A DNA stretch of 64,000 nucleotides from UBA6912 sp041611095. GTDB lineage: Bacteria; Actinomycetota; Acidimicrobiia; Spongiisociales; UBA5794. The DNA is taken from NCBI GenBank assembly GCA_041611095.1, contig JBFINP010000003.1, positions 77,701 through 141,700 of the forward strand. The letters run 5' to 3'. Of the stretch, positions 30,759-39,985 are shown in pieces (the first letter of the stretch is position 1; the number at the start of each line of letters is the position of its first letter). A program made the position numbers and the translations under genes. Under the pieces are notes generated by a model, which did no database searches, had not been told where the DNA came from, and worked only from the letters and a program-made list of their open reading frames with translations.

Positions 30759-33460
30759 GGCTTCAGATCCCGTGGCTGCTGTTGGTCATCCCGCCGGCGT
30801 TGGGCGTCGTGTGGTGGGTGGCGCAGCGCGGGCACCGGACGGTCGGCCGCCGGCAAACCAGAGCCGCCACGATCCTCCGCAGCATGGGCGTAGTGCTCCT
30901 CGGCCTGGCGCTCACGCTGCCGTTGCTCGTGGGCGGGTCGAACACGCGGAGCGTCGTGCTCCTGCTCGATCGATCCGCTTCGGTCACGTCATCGGCCCGA
31001 GCGACGCAGGATGCCTTCGTCACCGAGGCGATCGCCGCGGCCCAGGCGGAGGACGTCACCGGGATCGCCGTGTTCGGGCGCGACATCCGGCTCGATCGGG
31101 CATTGACCACGAGCCCCGTCGCTGCACCCGTCCGCACGGTGATCGACGCATCCGCCACCGATCTCGGCGGGGCCCTGCGGGCGACTGCCGCCATCTTGCC
31201 AACCGAGGGATCCCGGCGCATCGTCGTGCTCACCGACGCTGTCGAGACGGCGGGGAGTGCCCGAGCCGCGGCCGCCGAGCTGGCCGATCTGGGAATCGCC
31301 GTCGACGTCGTGCGCGTCGAGACCGGCCTCAGTTCGGACGTCATGGTGCTCGGGGTCGACGCACCGGTGACGGCGCGGATCGGTGACGCCGTGCCCGTCA
31401 CGATCCGGCTGCGATCGACGCTGACCGGCTCAGGCACGCTCACCGTCGGCGCCGGTGCCGAGGAGGTGGTCGTGCCGCTCGAGCTCGCGACCGGGGCCCT
31501 GGAAGTGGAGGTCGACATCCCGGCTACGCAAGCCGGAGTGCTTCGCCTCCAGGCGGAGGTCTCCGCCGCCGGTGACGCGGTGCCCGAGAACAACGGCGCG
31601 GAGGCGCTGGTCCGCGTGCTCGGGCCTGCACGGGTGGCGATCGTCGAGGGCCGTCTCGGGGAGGGGGATGCCTTGGCGAGAGCGCTTGCGGGCGGGAACG
31701 TCGCTCCGCAGGTGCTCACCGCCATACCTGCCTCGGCCGAGCTTCTCGACTACGACGCGCTGGTTCTCGTCAACGTCCCCGCCCCCAGCGACGAGATCGC
31801 CGAGGATCTCGCCGCTTTCGTGGAGGATCTCGGCCGGGGACTCGTCGTGATCGGCGGAGACCAGGCGTACGGTCTGGGCGACTACCAGGAGACGGCCCTC
31901 GAGGAGCTGCTGCCGGTGACGAGCGATCCCGAGGACTTGATTCGCCGCCAGCCGGTCGCACAGGTGCTGGTGATCGACACGTCCGGGTCGATGGCGGCCT
32001 GTCATTGCGACGACACCACGAATCGCAACGACTTCGACGAAGGCGGGATCAACAAGACGGACATCTCGCGGGCGGGGGCGGGTCTCGCCATCAACGCGTT
32101 GCAGCCAAGCGACCGCGTGGGCGTTCTCGCGTTCACCTCCGGCTCCCGGTGGGCGCTGCCACTCGAGGCCAAGCCGAGTGGTGACGTGATCGCCGCCGCG
32201 CTCGCCACGCTCGTCCCCCAGGGAGACACCGAGATCTCGCAGGCGCTCGAGGAGGCCCTGGCCGCGCTCGCCGAGGCTCCCGAGGAGATCAAGCACATGG
32301 TGCTGTTCACCGACGGCTGGGGCGACGACCCCAATCTGCTCACGCTGGCGCAGGAGATCGCCGACGCCGGGATCACCCTCTCGGTGCTGGGAACAGGCGA
32401 AGGGACCGGTGAGACGCTGCGCAGGATGGCGTCCCTTGGCGGCGGACAGTTCTACCCGGGCCGCGACCTCGATTCCGTGCCGGAGGTCTTCGTCGAGGAG
32501 ACGCTCCGCGTCGCCCGGCCGCTCGTCGCCGAGGGTTCGTTCCTGCCGGCGCTCGGGGCCGCGTCGCAGGTCACGGCAGGCCTGACCGCCGCACCTCCGC
32601 TACGCGGCTACGTGCTCACCAGGCCGAAGCCCACCGCAGCCGTCGCGCTCGAGGTCGGCCCGGGTGACCCGCTGCTGGCGACGTGGCAGCGGGGCCTGGG
32701 CAGGGCGACGGCGTGGGCCTCGGACGCATCGCCGCGGTGGTCCGCCGACTGGGTCGACTGGGACGGGTTCGTCGAGTTCTGGGGACGGGTGATCGGCGAC
32801 GTGCTGCCCCCGGGCCGAGATGCGCCCCCAGCGGTACGCCTCGACGGAGGAACGCTTTCGATCGCTTACGAGACGTCGGCTCCCCTCGACGCCGTTGCGG
32901 TGGCCGATGTGCGGGATGCCAACGGCGAGGTGATGGCGGTGCCGATGCAGCGGACGGGTGAGACGCGATTCGAGGCCCAGCTCCCGGTCGCAACCAGAGG
33001 GGCGTACTGGGTGGCGGTGAGCGTCGAGAACGCCGACGGGCTCGTCGCCAGCGGCAGCAGCGGCGTCGTGGCGGGCTACCCGGACGAGTTTGCGTTCCGT
33101 GAGCCCGATCCGCTGCTCGCCGCCGATGTGGCTTCGGCCACCGGCGGCCGGGTCGACCCGGCCGCGGTCGATGTCTACGCCGCGGCCCCGACCCGGGGGG
33201 CGGCCGAACGCCCCCTGTGGCCGTGGCTCGCAGGCGCTGCCCTCGCGCTGTTCCTGATCGATGTCGCCATGCGCCGCCTCGTCTTCGCCCGCGGCGATCT
33301 GGCACGGTGGCGGGAGTCGGTAGTGCCGCGGCACGAGGAGGTGGAGGCGCTGGACACGGGTCCCGAAATGGAGGACGCACCCCGTTCGCAGCGGCCGCGC
33401 CGCGAGGCGCTTCCCGAGGAGGAGACGCTGGGCGAGCTGCTCAGGCGTAAGCGCCGCTGA
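30755..33460 (+). CDS. Large membrane protein with GATase-like and VWA domains
   Basis: 901 residues from GTG 30755 (GTGA overlap). Two N-terminal helices, a VWA-like segment with a modified MIDAS (DRSASV, about 73), a beta-rich region, a glutamine-amidotransferase-like fold without catalytic cysteine (VIGGDQAYGLGDY, about 365) and a second, intact VWA domain (DTSGSM, about 409) with a cysteine-containing loop (AACHCDDT). One transmembrane helix lies near residue 830, followed by a charged cytoplasmic tail. This COG5426-like layout is common beside moxR genes. It is the last gene of the operon and converges with the Lgt-like gene 9 nt away. Confidence 0.85.
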   Translation: MRLQIPWLLLVIPPALGVVWWVAQRGHRTVGRRQTRAATILRSMGVVLLGLALTLPLLVGGSNTRSVVLLLDRSASVTSSARATQDAFVTEAIAAAQAEDVTGIAVFGRDIRLDRALTTSPVAAPVRTVIDASATDLGGALRATAAILPTEGSRRIVVLTDAVETAGSARAAAAELADLGIAVDVVRVETGLSSDVMVLGVDAPVTARIGDAVPVTIRLRSTLTGSGTLTVGAGAEEVVVPLELATGALEVEVDIPATQAGVLRLQAEVSAAGDAVPENNGAEALVRVLGPARVAIVEGRLGEGDALARALAGGNVAPQVLTAIPASAELLDYDALVLVNVPAPSDEIAEDLAAFVEDLGRGLVVIGGDQAYGLGDYQETALEELLPVTSDPEDLIRRQPVAQVLVIDTSGSMAACHCDDTTNRNDFDEGGINKTDISRAGAGLAINALQPSDRVGVLAFTSGSRWALPLEAKPSGDVIAAALATLVPQGDTEISQALEEALAALAEAPEEIKHMVLFTDGWGDDPNLLTLAQEIADAGITLSVLGTGEGTGETLRRMASLGGGQFYPGRDLDSVPEVFVEETLRVARPLVAEGSFLPALGAASQVTAGLTAAPPLRGYVLTRPKPTAAVALEVGPGDPLLATWQRGLGRATAWASDASPRWSADWVDWDGFVEFWGRVIGDVLPPGRDAPPAVRLDGGTLSIAYETSAPLDAVAVADVRDANGEVMAVPMQRTGETRFEAQLPVATRGAYWVAVSVENADGLVASGSSGVVAGYPDEFAFREPDPLLAADVASATGGRVDPAAVDVYAAAPTRGAAERPLWPWLAGAALALFLIDVAMRRLVFARGDLARWRESVVPRHEEVEALDTGPEMEDAPRSQRPRREALPEEETLGELLRRKRR

Positions 33461-33469
33461 GGGCCGGTG

Positions 33470-34162
33470 TCAGGTTGCAGCCCGAGCCACCCGAAGCCGC
33501 CAGACGACCACGGCACCACCCACCACCATCGCCAGTGCGTACCAGAGCAGTGGACCGGACGACAGGGAGGGCCTCAGCGGCTCGGTGAGGAGACGGATGG
33601 CTCCGGCGGCGGCGAGACCGACCCCGGCCGACACGCCGATGGCGGGGAGCGAACGCTTCCTGTACAGGGCCAGGCCGATCGCGGCGAGGACATACAGCCC
33701 GGCCGCATACAGCTCCACGGGGTGGCGGCCGATCGTCGACCCGTTCTGGGTCATCGCCCACGGCAGGTCGGTCACCGTGCCAAGGCACGCCTCCCGGGTG
33801 AGGCATCCGGCGTGCCACCCTGCGAGACCCGCGAGGGCGCCTGCGGCGAGACCGTCGACAACGACCCACGCCTCGCCGCGGCCGATCCAGGCGACGGTGG
33901 CGAGGGCGGCCAGCGCGGCGAACCCCGTGGAGACGCCGGCGCGAACGATGAGGATGTCGGCGGGGTTGCTCAGCGGGTTCACCCCATCTCCGATCATGGC
34001 GGCGAGGCGGCCGACGAAGACGCCGGCCACGATCCCTGTGAGGGCGACATCCCACAGGTCGCGGCTGCACTCGAGCACGTTGCCGCGTGTGGCCTCCCAC
34101 CGCAGCATCGCATACAGCGAGGCGACGCCGATCGCCGCCGAGCCGAGAAGCGTGAATTCCAC
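33470..34162 (-). CDS. Prolipoprotein diacylglyceryl transferase (Lgt) family protein
   Basis: 230 residues, seven hydrophobic segments. It has Lgt family marks in reduced form: GWHAGCLTREACLG..TDLPW and RHPVELYAAGLY, which corresponds to the RHP.QLYE motif. The canonical enzyme attaches diacylglycerol to the lipobox cysteine; this one is shorter than usual (about 280) and diverged, so it may be a relative with another role. It follows the TlpA-like lipoprotein gene by 3 nt, so the two form an operon. Confidence 0.72.
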   Translation of the reverse strand: MEFTLLGSAAIGVASLYAMLRWEATRGNVLECSRDLWDVALTGIVAGVFVGRLAAMIGDGVNPLSNPADILIVRAGVSTGFAALAALATVAWIGRGEAWVVVDGLAAGALAGLAGWHAGCLTREACLGTVTDLPWAMTQNGSTIGRHPVELYAAGLYVLAAIGLALYRKRSLPAIGVSAGVGLAAAGAIRLLTEPLRPSLSSGPLLWYALAMVVGGAVVVWRLRVARAAT

Positions 34163-34165
34163 GGA

Positions 34166-34657
34166 TCAACCCCCGGCGAGCAGCTCGTCGATGCCGAGCG
34201 CCAGGGTGCGCTCGTCGAGCACACCGGTGTGGAGGTCGATCATCTCGCCACCCGGGCCGTAGAAGAACGTCAGCGGGACGGCCCGCGAGCCTCCCAGCTC
34301 CACGGGTATGTCGCCGGCGGAGTCGAACCAGTGCTCGATCGGTGCGTCCGGGAAGAACTCGGCGATGAAGGAGCGCGCGCCGTCCTGGCTGTCCCTCACG
34401 TTGAGGCCGACGAAACGAACCTCGCCGTCGAACTGCTCCGACGCCCGTTCGAGCAACGGAGCCTCGGATCGGCACGGCACACACCACGAGGCCCACACGT
34501 TGACGACGACGGGTTGCTCGGAACCCTCGAGGACGGTGGCCACGTCGCCGGCCGAGACGGACGGGAGCTCCGGTATGGCCGAAGCGTCGACCGACGGACC
34601 ACCGCACGCGGGGACGACGATCAGCAGGGCGGCGAGCCAGTGGCGCAGGTGGTTCAC
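34166..34657 (-). CDS. TlpA-like thioredoxin-fold lipoprotein
   Basis: 163 residues from GTG 34657. A lipobox (VVPAC, Cys18) follows a short hydrophobic leader, and the thioredoxin active site is WASWCVPC (CVPC at about 58-61). The cis-proline strand is AVPLTFFYG. It would act as a thiol-disulfide oxidoreductase on the outer face of the membrane. It is the closest visible homologue of the UGA-containing protein at 20693-21328 and shows what residue the UGA replaces. GTG start with a TACACT box 6 nt upstream. Confidence 0.9.
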   Translation of the reverse strand: MNHLRHWLAALLIVVPACGGPSVDASAIPELPSVSAGDVATVLEGSEQPVVVNVWASWCVPCRSEAPLLERASEQFDGEVRFVGLNVRDSQDGARSFIAEFFPDAPIEHWFDSAGDIPVELGGSRAVPLTFFYGPGGEMIDLHTGVLDERTLALGIDELLAGG

Positions 34658-34663
34658 GGGCGG

Positions 34664-34669
34664 AGTGTA
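34664..34669 (-). promoter_or_regulatory. -10 box of a leaderless promoter for the TlpA/Lgt-like pair
   Basis: TACACT on the minus strand, 6 nt before GTG 34657. Same hexamer and spacing as at 2909-2914 and 63852-63857. Confidence 0.6.
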
Positions 34670-34726
34670 GGAAGCGGCCCGTCCTCGCCGAGCTCACTGT
34701 TTCGTGATCGTCCAGAAGCTGCCATC

Positions 34727-35026
34727 ATGGGCCGGGGGAGAGACCGGCATTGCGAAGGGTCGGTCTCAGTGGGGACTGGAAACACATCCAATGGGCTGCG
34801 CGATGAGAGCAGCCGGGCGTCCGAGGTGGTTTGGCGCTACCTCGGGATGCTCGCAATGGCATCGCAGTACGGCGTGGCTCCCGATCCCGACGAGCTGAAC
34901 CGGCTCGAGTCTGCCTTCGTCGGCGTGGCCGCCGACTATTCGCTGCGAAGGGACGTGAGCCGAGACGCCTGGCTCGACGCAGGTGTCCCTCCTGAGGTGC
35001 TGGACCGCGCGGGCATCACGTGGTGA
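34727..35026 (+). CDS. Small hypothetical protein
   Basis: 99 residues if it starts at ATG 34727; a start in the region up to about 34770 is also possible because the first 35 residues look less like coding sequence. The C-terminal 65 residues are predicted helical with a regular pattern (VVWRYLGMLAMASQYGV, then PDELNRLESAFVGVAADYS) and normal high-GC third codon positions. No family recognised. It converges with hisIE, 12 nt apart. Confidence 0.55.
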   Translation: MGRGRDRHCEGSVSVGTGNTSNGLRDESSRASEVVWRYLGMLAMASQYGVAPDPDELNRLESAFVGVAADYSLRRDVSRDAWLDAGVPPEVLDRAGITW

Positions 35027-35038
35027 AGTCGGCTGCCA

Positions 35039-35665
35039 TCAGCGGGCCCGGCGGCCGAGCTCGGCAACGACCTCCGATGGCGCGGCGCCACGTTCGGCGA
35101 GCAGCACGAGCAGGTGGTACACGAGATCAGCCGACTCCTCGATCAGCCGAACCGTGTCGCCGGCTCCCGAGGCGTGGTCCTTGGCGGCGAGCAGCACCTC
35201 GGTCGCCTCTTCGGTCACCTTGCGTGCCGCGGCATCGACTCCTCCCTCGAGTAGCGTGGCCGTGTAGCTGCCAGCAGGGCGCTCGACGGCTCGGGAGGCG
35301 ATGACCGCCCAGAGGTCTTCGAGCGAGGCGAACCCCTGGCGGGGCGCCGCCGTCGCCGCTTTCCCGTCGAAGCACGACGTCGACCCGGTGTGGCAGGTGG
35401 GTCCGTTGGGGTGCACCCGCAACAGCAGGGCGTCGGCGTCGCAATCGGCTGCCATGTCGACCAGCTGGAGCGTGTTGCCGGACGTCTCGCCCTTCTTCCA
35501 GAGGGTGTTGCGTGAGCGAGACCAGAAATGGACCAGTCCGGTCTCGGCGGTCCTGGCCAGCGCCTCGGCATTGAGCCAGCCCAGCATGAGCACCTGGCCC
35601 GTTCGCGCATCCTGCACGATGCCGGCGACGAGCCCGCGTTCGTCGAACGTGAGCTCACCGATCAT
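35039..35665 (-). CDS. hisIE: Bifunctional phosphoribosyl-AMP cyclohydrolase / phosphoribosyl-ATP pyrophosphatase
   Basis: 208 residues. The HisI part (1-110) has FWSRSRNTLWKKGETSGN, the metal-binding DCDADALLL and CHTGSTSCF; the HisE part (about 115-205) has KVTEEATEVLLAAK and EESADLVYHLL. The fusion does the second and third steps of histidine synthesis. ATG 35665 overlaps the hisF stop (ATGA). It is the last gene of the operon. In many actinobacteria hisI and hisE are separate genes, so the fusion is a point of difference. Confidence 0.94.
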   Translation of the reverse strand: MIGELTFDERGLVAGIVQDARTGQVLMLGWLNAEALARTAETGLVHFWSRSRNTLWKKGETSGNTLQLVDMAADCDADALLLRVHPNGPTCHTGSTSCFDGKAATAAPRQGFASLEDLWAVIASRAVERPAGSYTATLLEGGVDAAARKVTEEATEVLLAAKDHASGAGDTVRLIEESADLVYHLLVLLAERGAAPSEVVAELGRRAR

Positions 35666-36432
35666 GGGTTGCTCAGCCGGATCGGGATGCCGGCCGCGGC
35701 CAGACCGGCTTTGAGGTCGTCGATGGCGATCTCCCGGCGATGGAAGATCGATGCGGCCAGCACCGCATCTGCCCGGTCGTCCCGCAGGGCGTCGACGCAG
35801 TGGTCGATCGTTCCTGCGCCGCCCGAGGCGATGACCGGGATCGAGACCGCCACCCGCACGGCCTCGAGGAGTTCCACGTCGTAGCCGTCCTTCGTGCCGT
35901 CGCGATCCATCGACGTCAGCAGGATCTCCCCGGCGCCGCGTTCGGCTCCCTCCCGGGCCCAGGCAACCGCGTCGCGGCCGGTCGGCGTACGGCCACCGTG
36001 GACGAATACCTGCCAGCCCTCGCCGTCCTGGTTGCGCTTCGCGTCGATTGCCAGCACCACGCACTGGGTTCCGAACGTCAGCGCACATTCGCTGATCAAC
36101 TCGGGGCGGTCGACGGCGGCAGTGTTCACCGAGACCTTGTCGGCGCCGGCGCGCAGGGCGGCTCGCATGTCGTCGACGCTGCGGATGCCACCACCGACGG
36201 TGAGCGGGACGAAGACGTTCTGTGCCGTGCGCCGCACGACGTCGAGCATGAGGTCGCGGCCTTCGTGGCTCGCAGTGATATCGAGGAAACAGATCTCGTC
36301 TGCGCCCTCGTCCACGTACCGGGACGCCAGCTCCACCGGGTCGCCCTCGTCGACGAGGTCCACGAATCGGACACCTTTCACGACCCGGCCCGCGTGCACG
36401 TCGAGGCAAGGGATGATTCGTTTACGCAGCAT
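35662..36432 (-). CDS. hisF: Imidazole glycerol phosphate synthase, cyclase subunit
   Basis: 256 residues, a (beta/alpha)8 barrel. It begins RIIPCLDVHAGRVVKG with the catalytic Asp (LDV), has LTVGGGIRS and the second catalytic Asp in LLTSMDRDGTKDGYD. It uses ammonia from HisH to close the imidazole ring. ATG 36432 lies 11 nt inside the end of hisH, which fits coupled synthesis of the two subunits. Confidence 0.95.
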   Translation of the reverse strand: MLRKRIIPCLDVHAGRVVKGVRFVDLVDEGDPVELASRYVDEGADEICFLDITASHEGRDLMLDVVRRTAQNVFVPLTVGGGIRSVDDMRAALRAGADKVSVNTAAVDRPELISECALTFGTQCVVLAIDAKRNQDGEGWQVFVHGGRTPTGRDAVAWAREGAERGAGEILLTSMDRDGTKDGYDVELLEAVRVAVSIPVIASGGAGTIDHCVDALRDDRADAVLAASIFHRREIAIDDLKAGLAAAGIPIRLSNP

Positions 36433-37039
36433 CGCCGGCTCTCGAGGAGATGGCCACGAAGTTCGACAGCACGCGCAGCCCGGCATCACCGGACCGCTCC
36501 GGGTGAAACTGGACTCCGATGCGGGGACCGTCGGCGACCGCGGCGACGAACTCCGATCCATACGTCGTCGTTCCGATGACGACCTCGGATGACGTCGGGG
36601 ACGGAGCGAAGCTGTGGACGAAGTAGAACGGGGTGCCCGACGCGATCCCGTCGAAGATCGGGTGGCCGTTGGTGGTGACGTCGTTCCACCCGATGTGAGG
36701 GAGTAGCGGGGCGCGCTCGAGCCGTCTCACCGAGCCGGCCATGAGCCCGAGACACTCTCCGCCTTCGTGCTCGTCGGACCAGTCGAAGAAGAGCTGGAGG
36801 CCCACACAGATCCCGAGCAGCGGTCCCCGCCAGGCGGCGAGCGGGTCGACCAGGCCTTCGGTCCTGAGGCGTCGCATGGCGGCGCCCGTCGTTCCGACCC
36901 CGGGCAGCACCACGCCGTCGACGCCGGGCAGCGCGGAGGGGTCGTCGGCGAGGACCACGTCAGCACCGGCACGCTCCAACCCGCGTCCGATCGACACGAG
37001 GTTGCCGGCGCCATGGTCCACCACGGCGATGCGGGTCAT
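36422..37039 (-). CDS. hisH: Imidazole glycerol phosphate synthase, glutaminase subunit
   Basis: 205 residues, class I glutamine amidotransferase. The nucleophile motif GICVGLQLFFDWS holds the catalytic Cys; the oxyanion strand is LPGVGTTGAAMRRL and the His-x-Glu pair is QFHPERSGDAG. It supplies ammonia to HisF. Start ATG 37039 overlaps the hisB stop; the end overlaps hisF by 11 nt. Confidence 0.95.
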   Translation of the reverse strand: MTRIAVVDHGAGNLVSIGRGLERAGADVVLADDPSALPGVDGVVLPGVGTTGAAMRRLRTEGLVDPLAAWRGPLLGICVGLQLFFDWSDEHEGGECLGLMAGSVRRLERAPLLPHIGWNDVTTNGHPIFDGIASGTPFYFVHSFAPSPTSSEVVIGTTTYGSEFVAAVADGPRIGVQFHPERSGDAGLRVLSNFVAISSRAGDAA

Positions 37040-37638
37040 GTCCCACGCTCCTGCTCGGGGATCCCCTTGGTCGAAGCGATCCCCTGGCGCCGCGGATCGA
37101 TCGCCACGGCAGCGCGCAGGGCTCGTGCGAGAGCTTTGAAGGCTGCCTCTGCGACGTGGTGGTCGTTGTCGCCGTGAGCGTCGAGGTGGATCGTGAACCC
37201 CGCCGTGCGGGCCATCGCCTCCACGGCGTGAGGGATCATCTGCGTGGAGAGCGCTCCGATGCGATCCGCACGGAAGGCGACCTCGATCACCGAGTACGGC
37301 CGACCCCCGACGTCGACGACGGCGCGGGCGACCGCCTCGTCCATCGGGACCATCGCGTCGCCGTAGCGAACGATGCCGGATCGATCCCCCAGCGCCTCGG
37401 CGAATGCGGACCCGAGCACGAGCAGCGTGTCCTCGACCGTGTGGTGATCGTCGACCTCGAGGTCACCCACGGTGGTGATCCGTAGATCGAAGAGACCGTG
37501 GTGGGTGAGGGCGGTGAGGAGGTGATCAAGAAACCCGACGCCGGTCGAGATCGAGGCCGTCCCGGCGCCGTCGAGGTCGAGCCGGACGGAAACGTCGGTC
37601 TCGGCGGTCTTGCGACTGATGTCTGCGATGCGGCTCAT
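37036..37638 (-). CDS. hisB: Imidazoleglycerol-phosphate dehydratase
   Basis: 200 residues, single-function form without the phosphatase domain of enterobacterial HisB. The metal-binding histidine clusters are present: VGFLDHLL.ALTHHG, DDHHTVED and DNDHHVAEAAFKA. Start ATG 37638 overlaps the hisC stop (ATGA). The long open frame continuing upstream in this phase is the shadow of hisC. Confidence 0.95.
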   Translation of the reverse strand: MSRIADISRKTAETDVSVRLDLDGAGTASISTGVGFLDHLLTALTHHGLFDLRITTVGDLEVDDHHTVEDTLLVLGSAFAEALGDRSGIVRYGDAMVPMDEAVARAVVDVGGRPYSVIEVAFRADRIGALSTQMIPHAVEAMARTAGFTIHLDAHGDNDHHVAEAAFKALARALRAAVAIDPRRQGIASTKGIPEQERGT

Positions 37639-38687
37639 GCCAGCTCCTTCTCCAGGGCTTCGATCAAACGGCCGTTCTCGTCGGAGGAGCGCACCGTGAT
37701 GCGCATCATGCGAGCGAGCCGCGGTGCGTCGGGATAGACGCGCACCACCAGCCCCCGCCGGCGCAGCGCCGCCGCCAGCTCCTGCACGCCGTCTCCCACC
37801 TGGCAGAGGACGAAGTTCGTCTCCGAGTCGAAGGTTCGAAAGCCGAGCCGCCTCAATTCGCGCTCGAGCCGTGCTCGCTCGGCGACGAGGCCGTCGACCT
37901 GGGCTCGCATGCGTGCCGGGTTGCCGAGGGCGGCGATGGCGATCTCGACCGAGAGGCTGGCGATGCTCCCTGGGGGACGAACCCGGTCGATGGCCGCAAC
38001 GAGATCCGGATGACCGACCCCGAAGCCGACGCGAATGCCCCCGACGCCGAACGCCTTCGAGAGAGTGTGCAGGACGAGCAGGTTGTCGTGGCGATCCGTC
38101 CAAGTGGTCCATCGATCTCCGGCGAACTCGGCGTACGCCGCATCGAGGACGACCACACCGTCGGTGGCTGCGAGCACGGCGGCGATGCTCTCGTCGGGTG
38201 GACGCGCTCCGGTCGGGTTGTCGGGCACACACAGCCAGGTGACGTCGGCGCCGCCGGCGGCATCGACGACGGCGTCGGTGGGGAACGACAGGTCCGGGCC
38301 CGTGGCGGCGACTTCGACCAGCTCGGCACCGACCTGAAGGGTCGAGATGCGGTACAGCGGGTAGGTCGGTGTCACCGCCACGGCACACCGTCCACCCGTG
38401 AGGAGAGCACGGCCGGTGAGCAGGAGCAGCTCGTCCACCCCGGCACCCACGGCGATGCGCTCTGGGATCGTCCCGACGTAGCCCGCCGCCGCTTTGCGTA
38501 GCGGGCGGTAGCTGGCTCCCGGGTACTCGTTGAGGCCGGCAGCCAGCGCGGCGGCGATGGGTATGGCCCACTCGGTGGGATACGGCGACGTGTTGTGGTC
38601 GAAGCGGATCACCTCCGAGACCGGTATTCCGGCCGCGGCGGCGATCTCGGCCGTCGTCGGCTGCCATCGGTACTCGGGGGCGCTCAC
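37635..38687 (-). CDS. hisC: Histidinol-phosphate aminotransferase
   Basis: 350 residues of fold type I PLP enzymes. RFDHNTSPYP near the start, VPDNPTGARPP, DAAYAEFAG and the PLP lysine in TLSKAFGVGGIRVGF are as expected. It transaminates imidazole acetol phosphate with glutamate. GTG 38687 overlaps the hisD stop (GTGA). Some family members act on aromatic amino acids, but the operon position makes HisC the clear call. Confidence 0.93.
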   Translation of the reverse strand: MSAPEYRWQPTTAEIAAAAGIPVSEVIRFDHNTSPYPTEWAIPIAAALAAGLNEYPGASYRPLRKAAAGYVGTIPERIAVGAGVDELLLLTGRALLTGGRCAVAVTPTYPLYRISTLQVGAELVEVAATGPDLSFPTDAVVDAAGGADVTWLCVPDNPTGARPPDESIAAVLAATDGVVVLDAAYAEFAGDRWTTWTDRHDNLLVLHTLSKAFGVGGIRVGFGVGHPDLVAAIDRVRPPGSIASLSVEIAIAALGNPARMRAQVDGLVAERARLERELRRLGFRTFDSETNFVLCQVGDGVQELAAALRRRGLVVRVYPDAPRLARMMRITVRSSDENGRLIEALEKELA

Positions 38688-39985
38688 TCGGCGCCCTCGA
38701 ATCGGATGTCGGCGGCGAGTCGGTGGGCACCCAGCCCCTCCGCATCGGCGAGCGCCGTGATCACGGGTCGCAACGCGGCAAGGCCGTCGCGGGTCAGCTC
38801 CTGGACCTGGCGCCACGACCCGAAGTCCTCCACCGACAGTGGGCCGTAGCTCGCCGCGAGACCTCCCGTCGGGAGAACGTGGTTGGCTCCGGTGGCGTAG
38901 TCGCCCGCCGACTCGGGTGACCAATGGCCGACGAAGACGGAACCGGCGGCCACGAGGCGCTGCGCATCCTGCGCGGCGTGCTCGGTGTGGATGCTGAGGT
39001 GCTCGGGTGCGTAGCGATTGGCGAAGTCGACGGCGGCGTCGAGGTCCGGAGCGAGCACGATCATGCCGCGGTCGCCCAACGACTTCTCGAGGATCGCCGA
39101 CCGCTCGAGGCGGGGGAGAAGGGCTGCGATCTCCTTCTCCACCAAGGCTCCGAGCTCCGGTGAGGTCGTGACCAGCAACACGGGCGAGTCCGGACCGTGC
39201 TCCGCCTGGCAGAGCACGTCGGCGGCGACGAGGCGCGGGTCGGCCTCGTCGTCGGCGAGCACGAGGGCCTCGCTGGGCCCGGCGGGCAGGTCCACTGCGC
39301 AGTCGCCGTACACGGCGAGCTTCGCCGCCGTCACCCATGCGTTGCCAGGACCGACGATCTTGTCGACGGCAGCGATCGTCTCCGTCCCGTATGCCAGCGC
39401 ACCGATGGCCTGGGCTCCTCCGACGGCGTAGACCTCAACGACACCGAGCAGATCGGCGGCGGCGAGGATGGCGTCGGAGATGCGGCCGTTCCCGTCGGCC
39501 GGTGTCGTGACGACGATCTCCGGCACGCCGGCCACCTGCGCCGGGACGACACCCATGAGCAGCGAGGACGGGTACGGAGCGCGGCCGCCTGGTACATACA
39601 CCCCGACACGCCGCAACGGCTGCCACCGGCGGTCTACCCGCACCCCCGGTACCACCTCGACGGGGTGGTCCACGGGCCGCTGGGGCTCGTGGGTGCGCCG
39701 GATGTTCGCAGTCGCCTGGACGAGCGCATCCCGCAGCTCGGGTGCGATGCGATCCGAAGCGCTGCTGAGCTCCTGAACCGGAACGCGCAGCTCGCCTCCG
39801 GCGAGCCCACCGCCGAACCTCCGGCCCAGCTCCGCGACTGCGGCGTCGCCCTCTTCCCGCACCCGGTCGACGATCTCGGCGGCGCCCCGCCTCGTGGAAG
39901 GATCGGGAACCGCAGAGCGCTGCAGGATTGGAGCGAGGTCGTCCGCGGTGGCCTGGGACAGGTCGAGGATGGTGAGCCGGATCAC
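38684..39985 (-). CDS. hisD: Histidinol dehydrogenase
   Basis: 433 residues. Zinc and NAD-site motifs are intact: GRAPYPSSLLMGVVPAQVAG, VGPGNAWVTAAK, DLPAGPSEALVLAD, CQAEHGPDS and the catalytic Glu-His of APEHLSIHTE. It catalyses the last two oxidations from histidinol to histidine. GTG 39985 overlaps the hisG stop (GTGA). Confidence 0.95.
   Translation of the reverse strand: MIRLTILDLSQATADDLAPILQRSAVPDPSTRRGAAEIVDRVREEGDAAVAELGRRFGGGLAGGELRVPVQELSSASDRIAPELRDALVQATANIRRTHEPQRPVDHPVEVVPGVRVDRRWQPLRRVGVYVPGGRAPYPSSLLMGVVPAQVAGVPEIVVTTPADGNGRISDAILAAADLLGVVEVYAVGGAQAIGALAYGTETIAAVDKIVGPGNAWVTAAKLAVYGDCAVDLPAGPSEALVLADDEADPRLVAADVLCQAEHGPDSPVLLVTTSPELGALVEKEIAALLPRLERSAILEKSLGDRGMIVLAPDLDAAVDFANRYAPEHLSIHTEHAAQDAQRLVAAGSVFVGHWSPESAGDYATGANHVLPTGGLAASYGPLSVEDFGSWRQVQELTRDGLAALRPVITALADAEGLGAHRLAADIRFEGAE

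Noticed and set aside
35666..36409. N-terminal extension of hisIE to about 456 residues
   Set aside because: The extra part is the shadow of hisF; HisI homology begins at ATG 35665, which overlaps the hisF stop.
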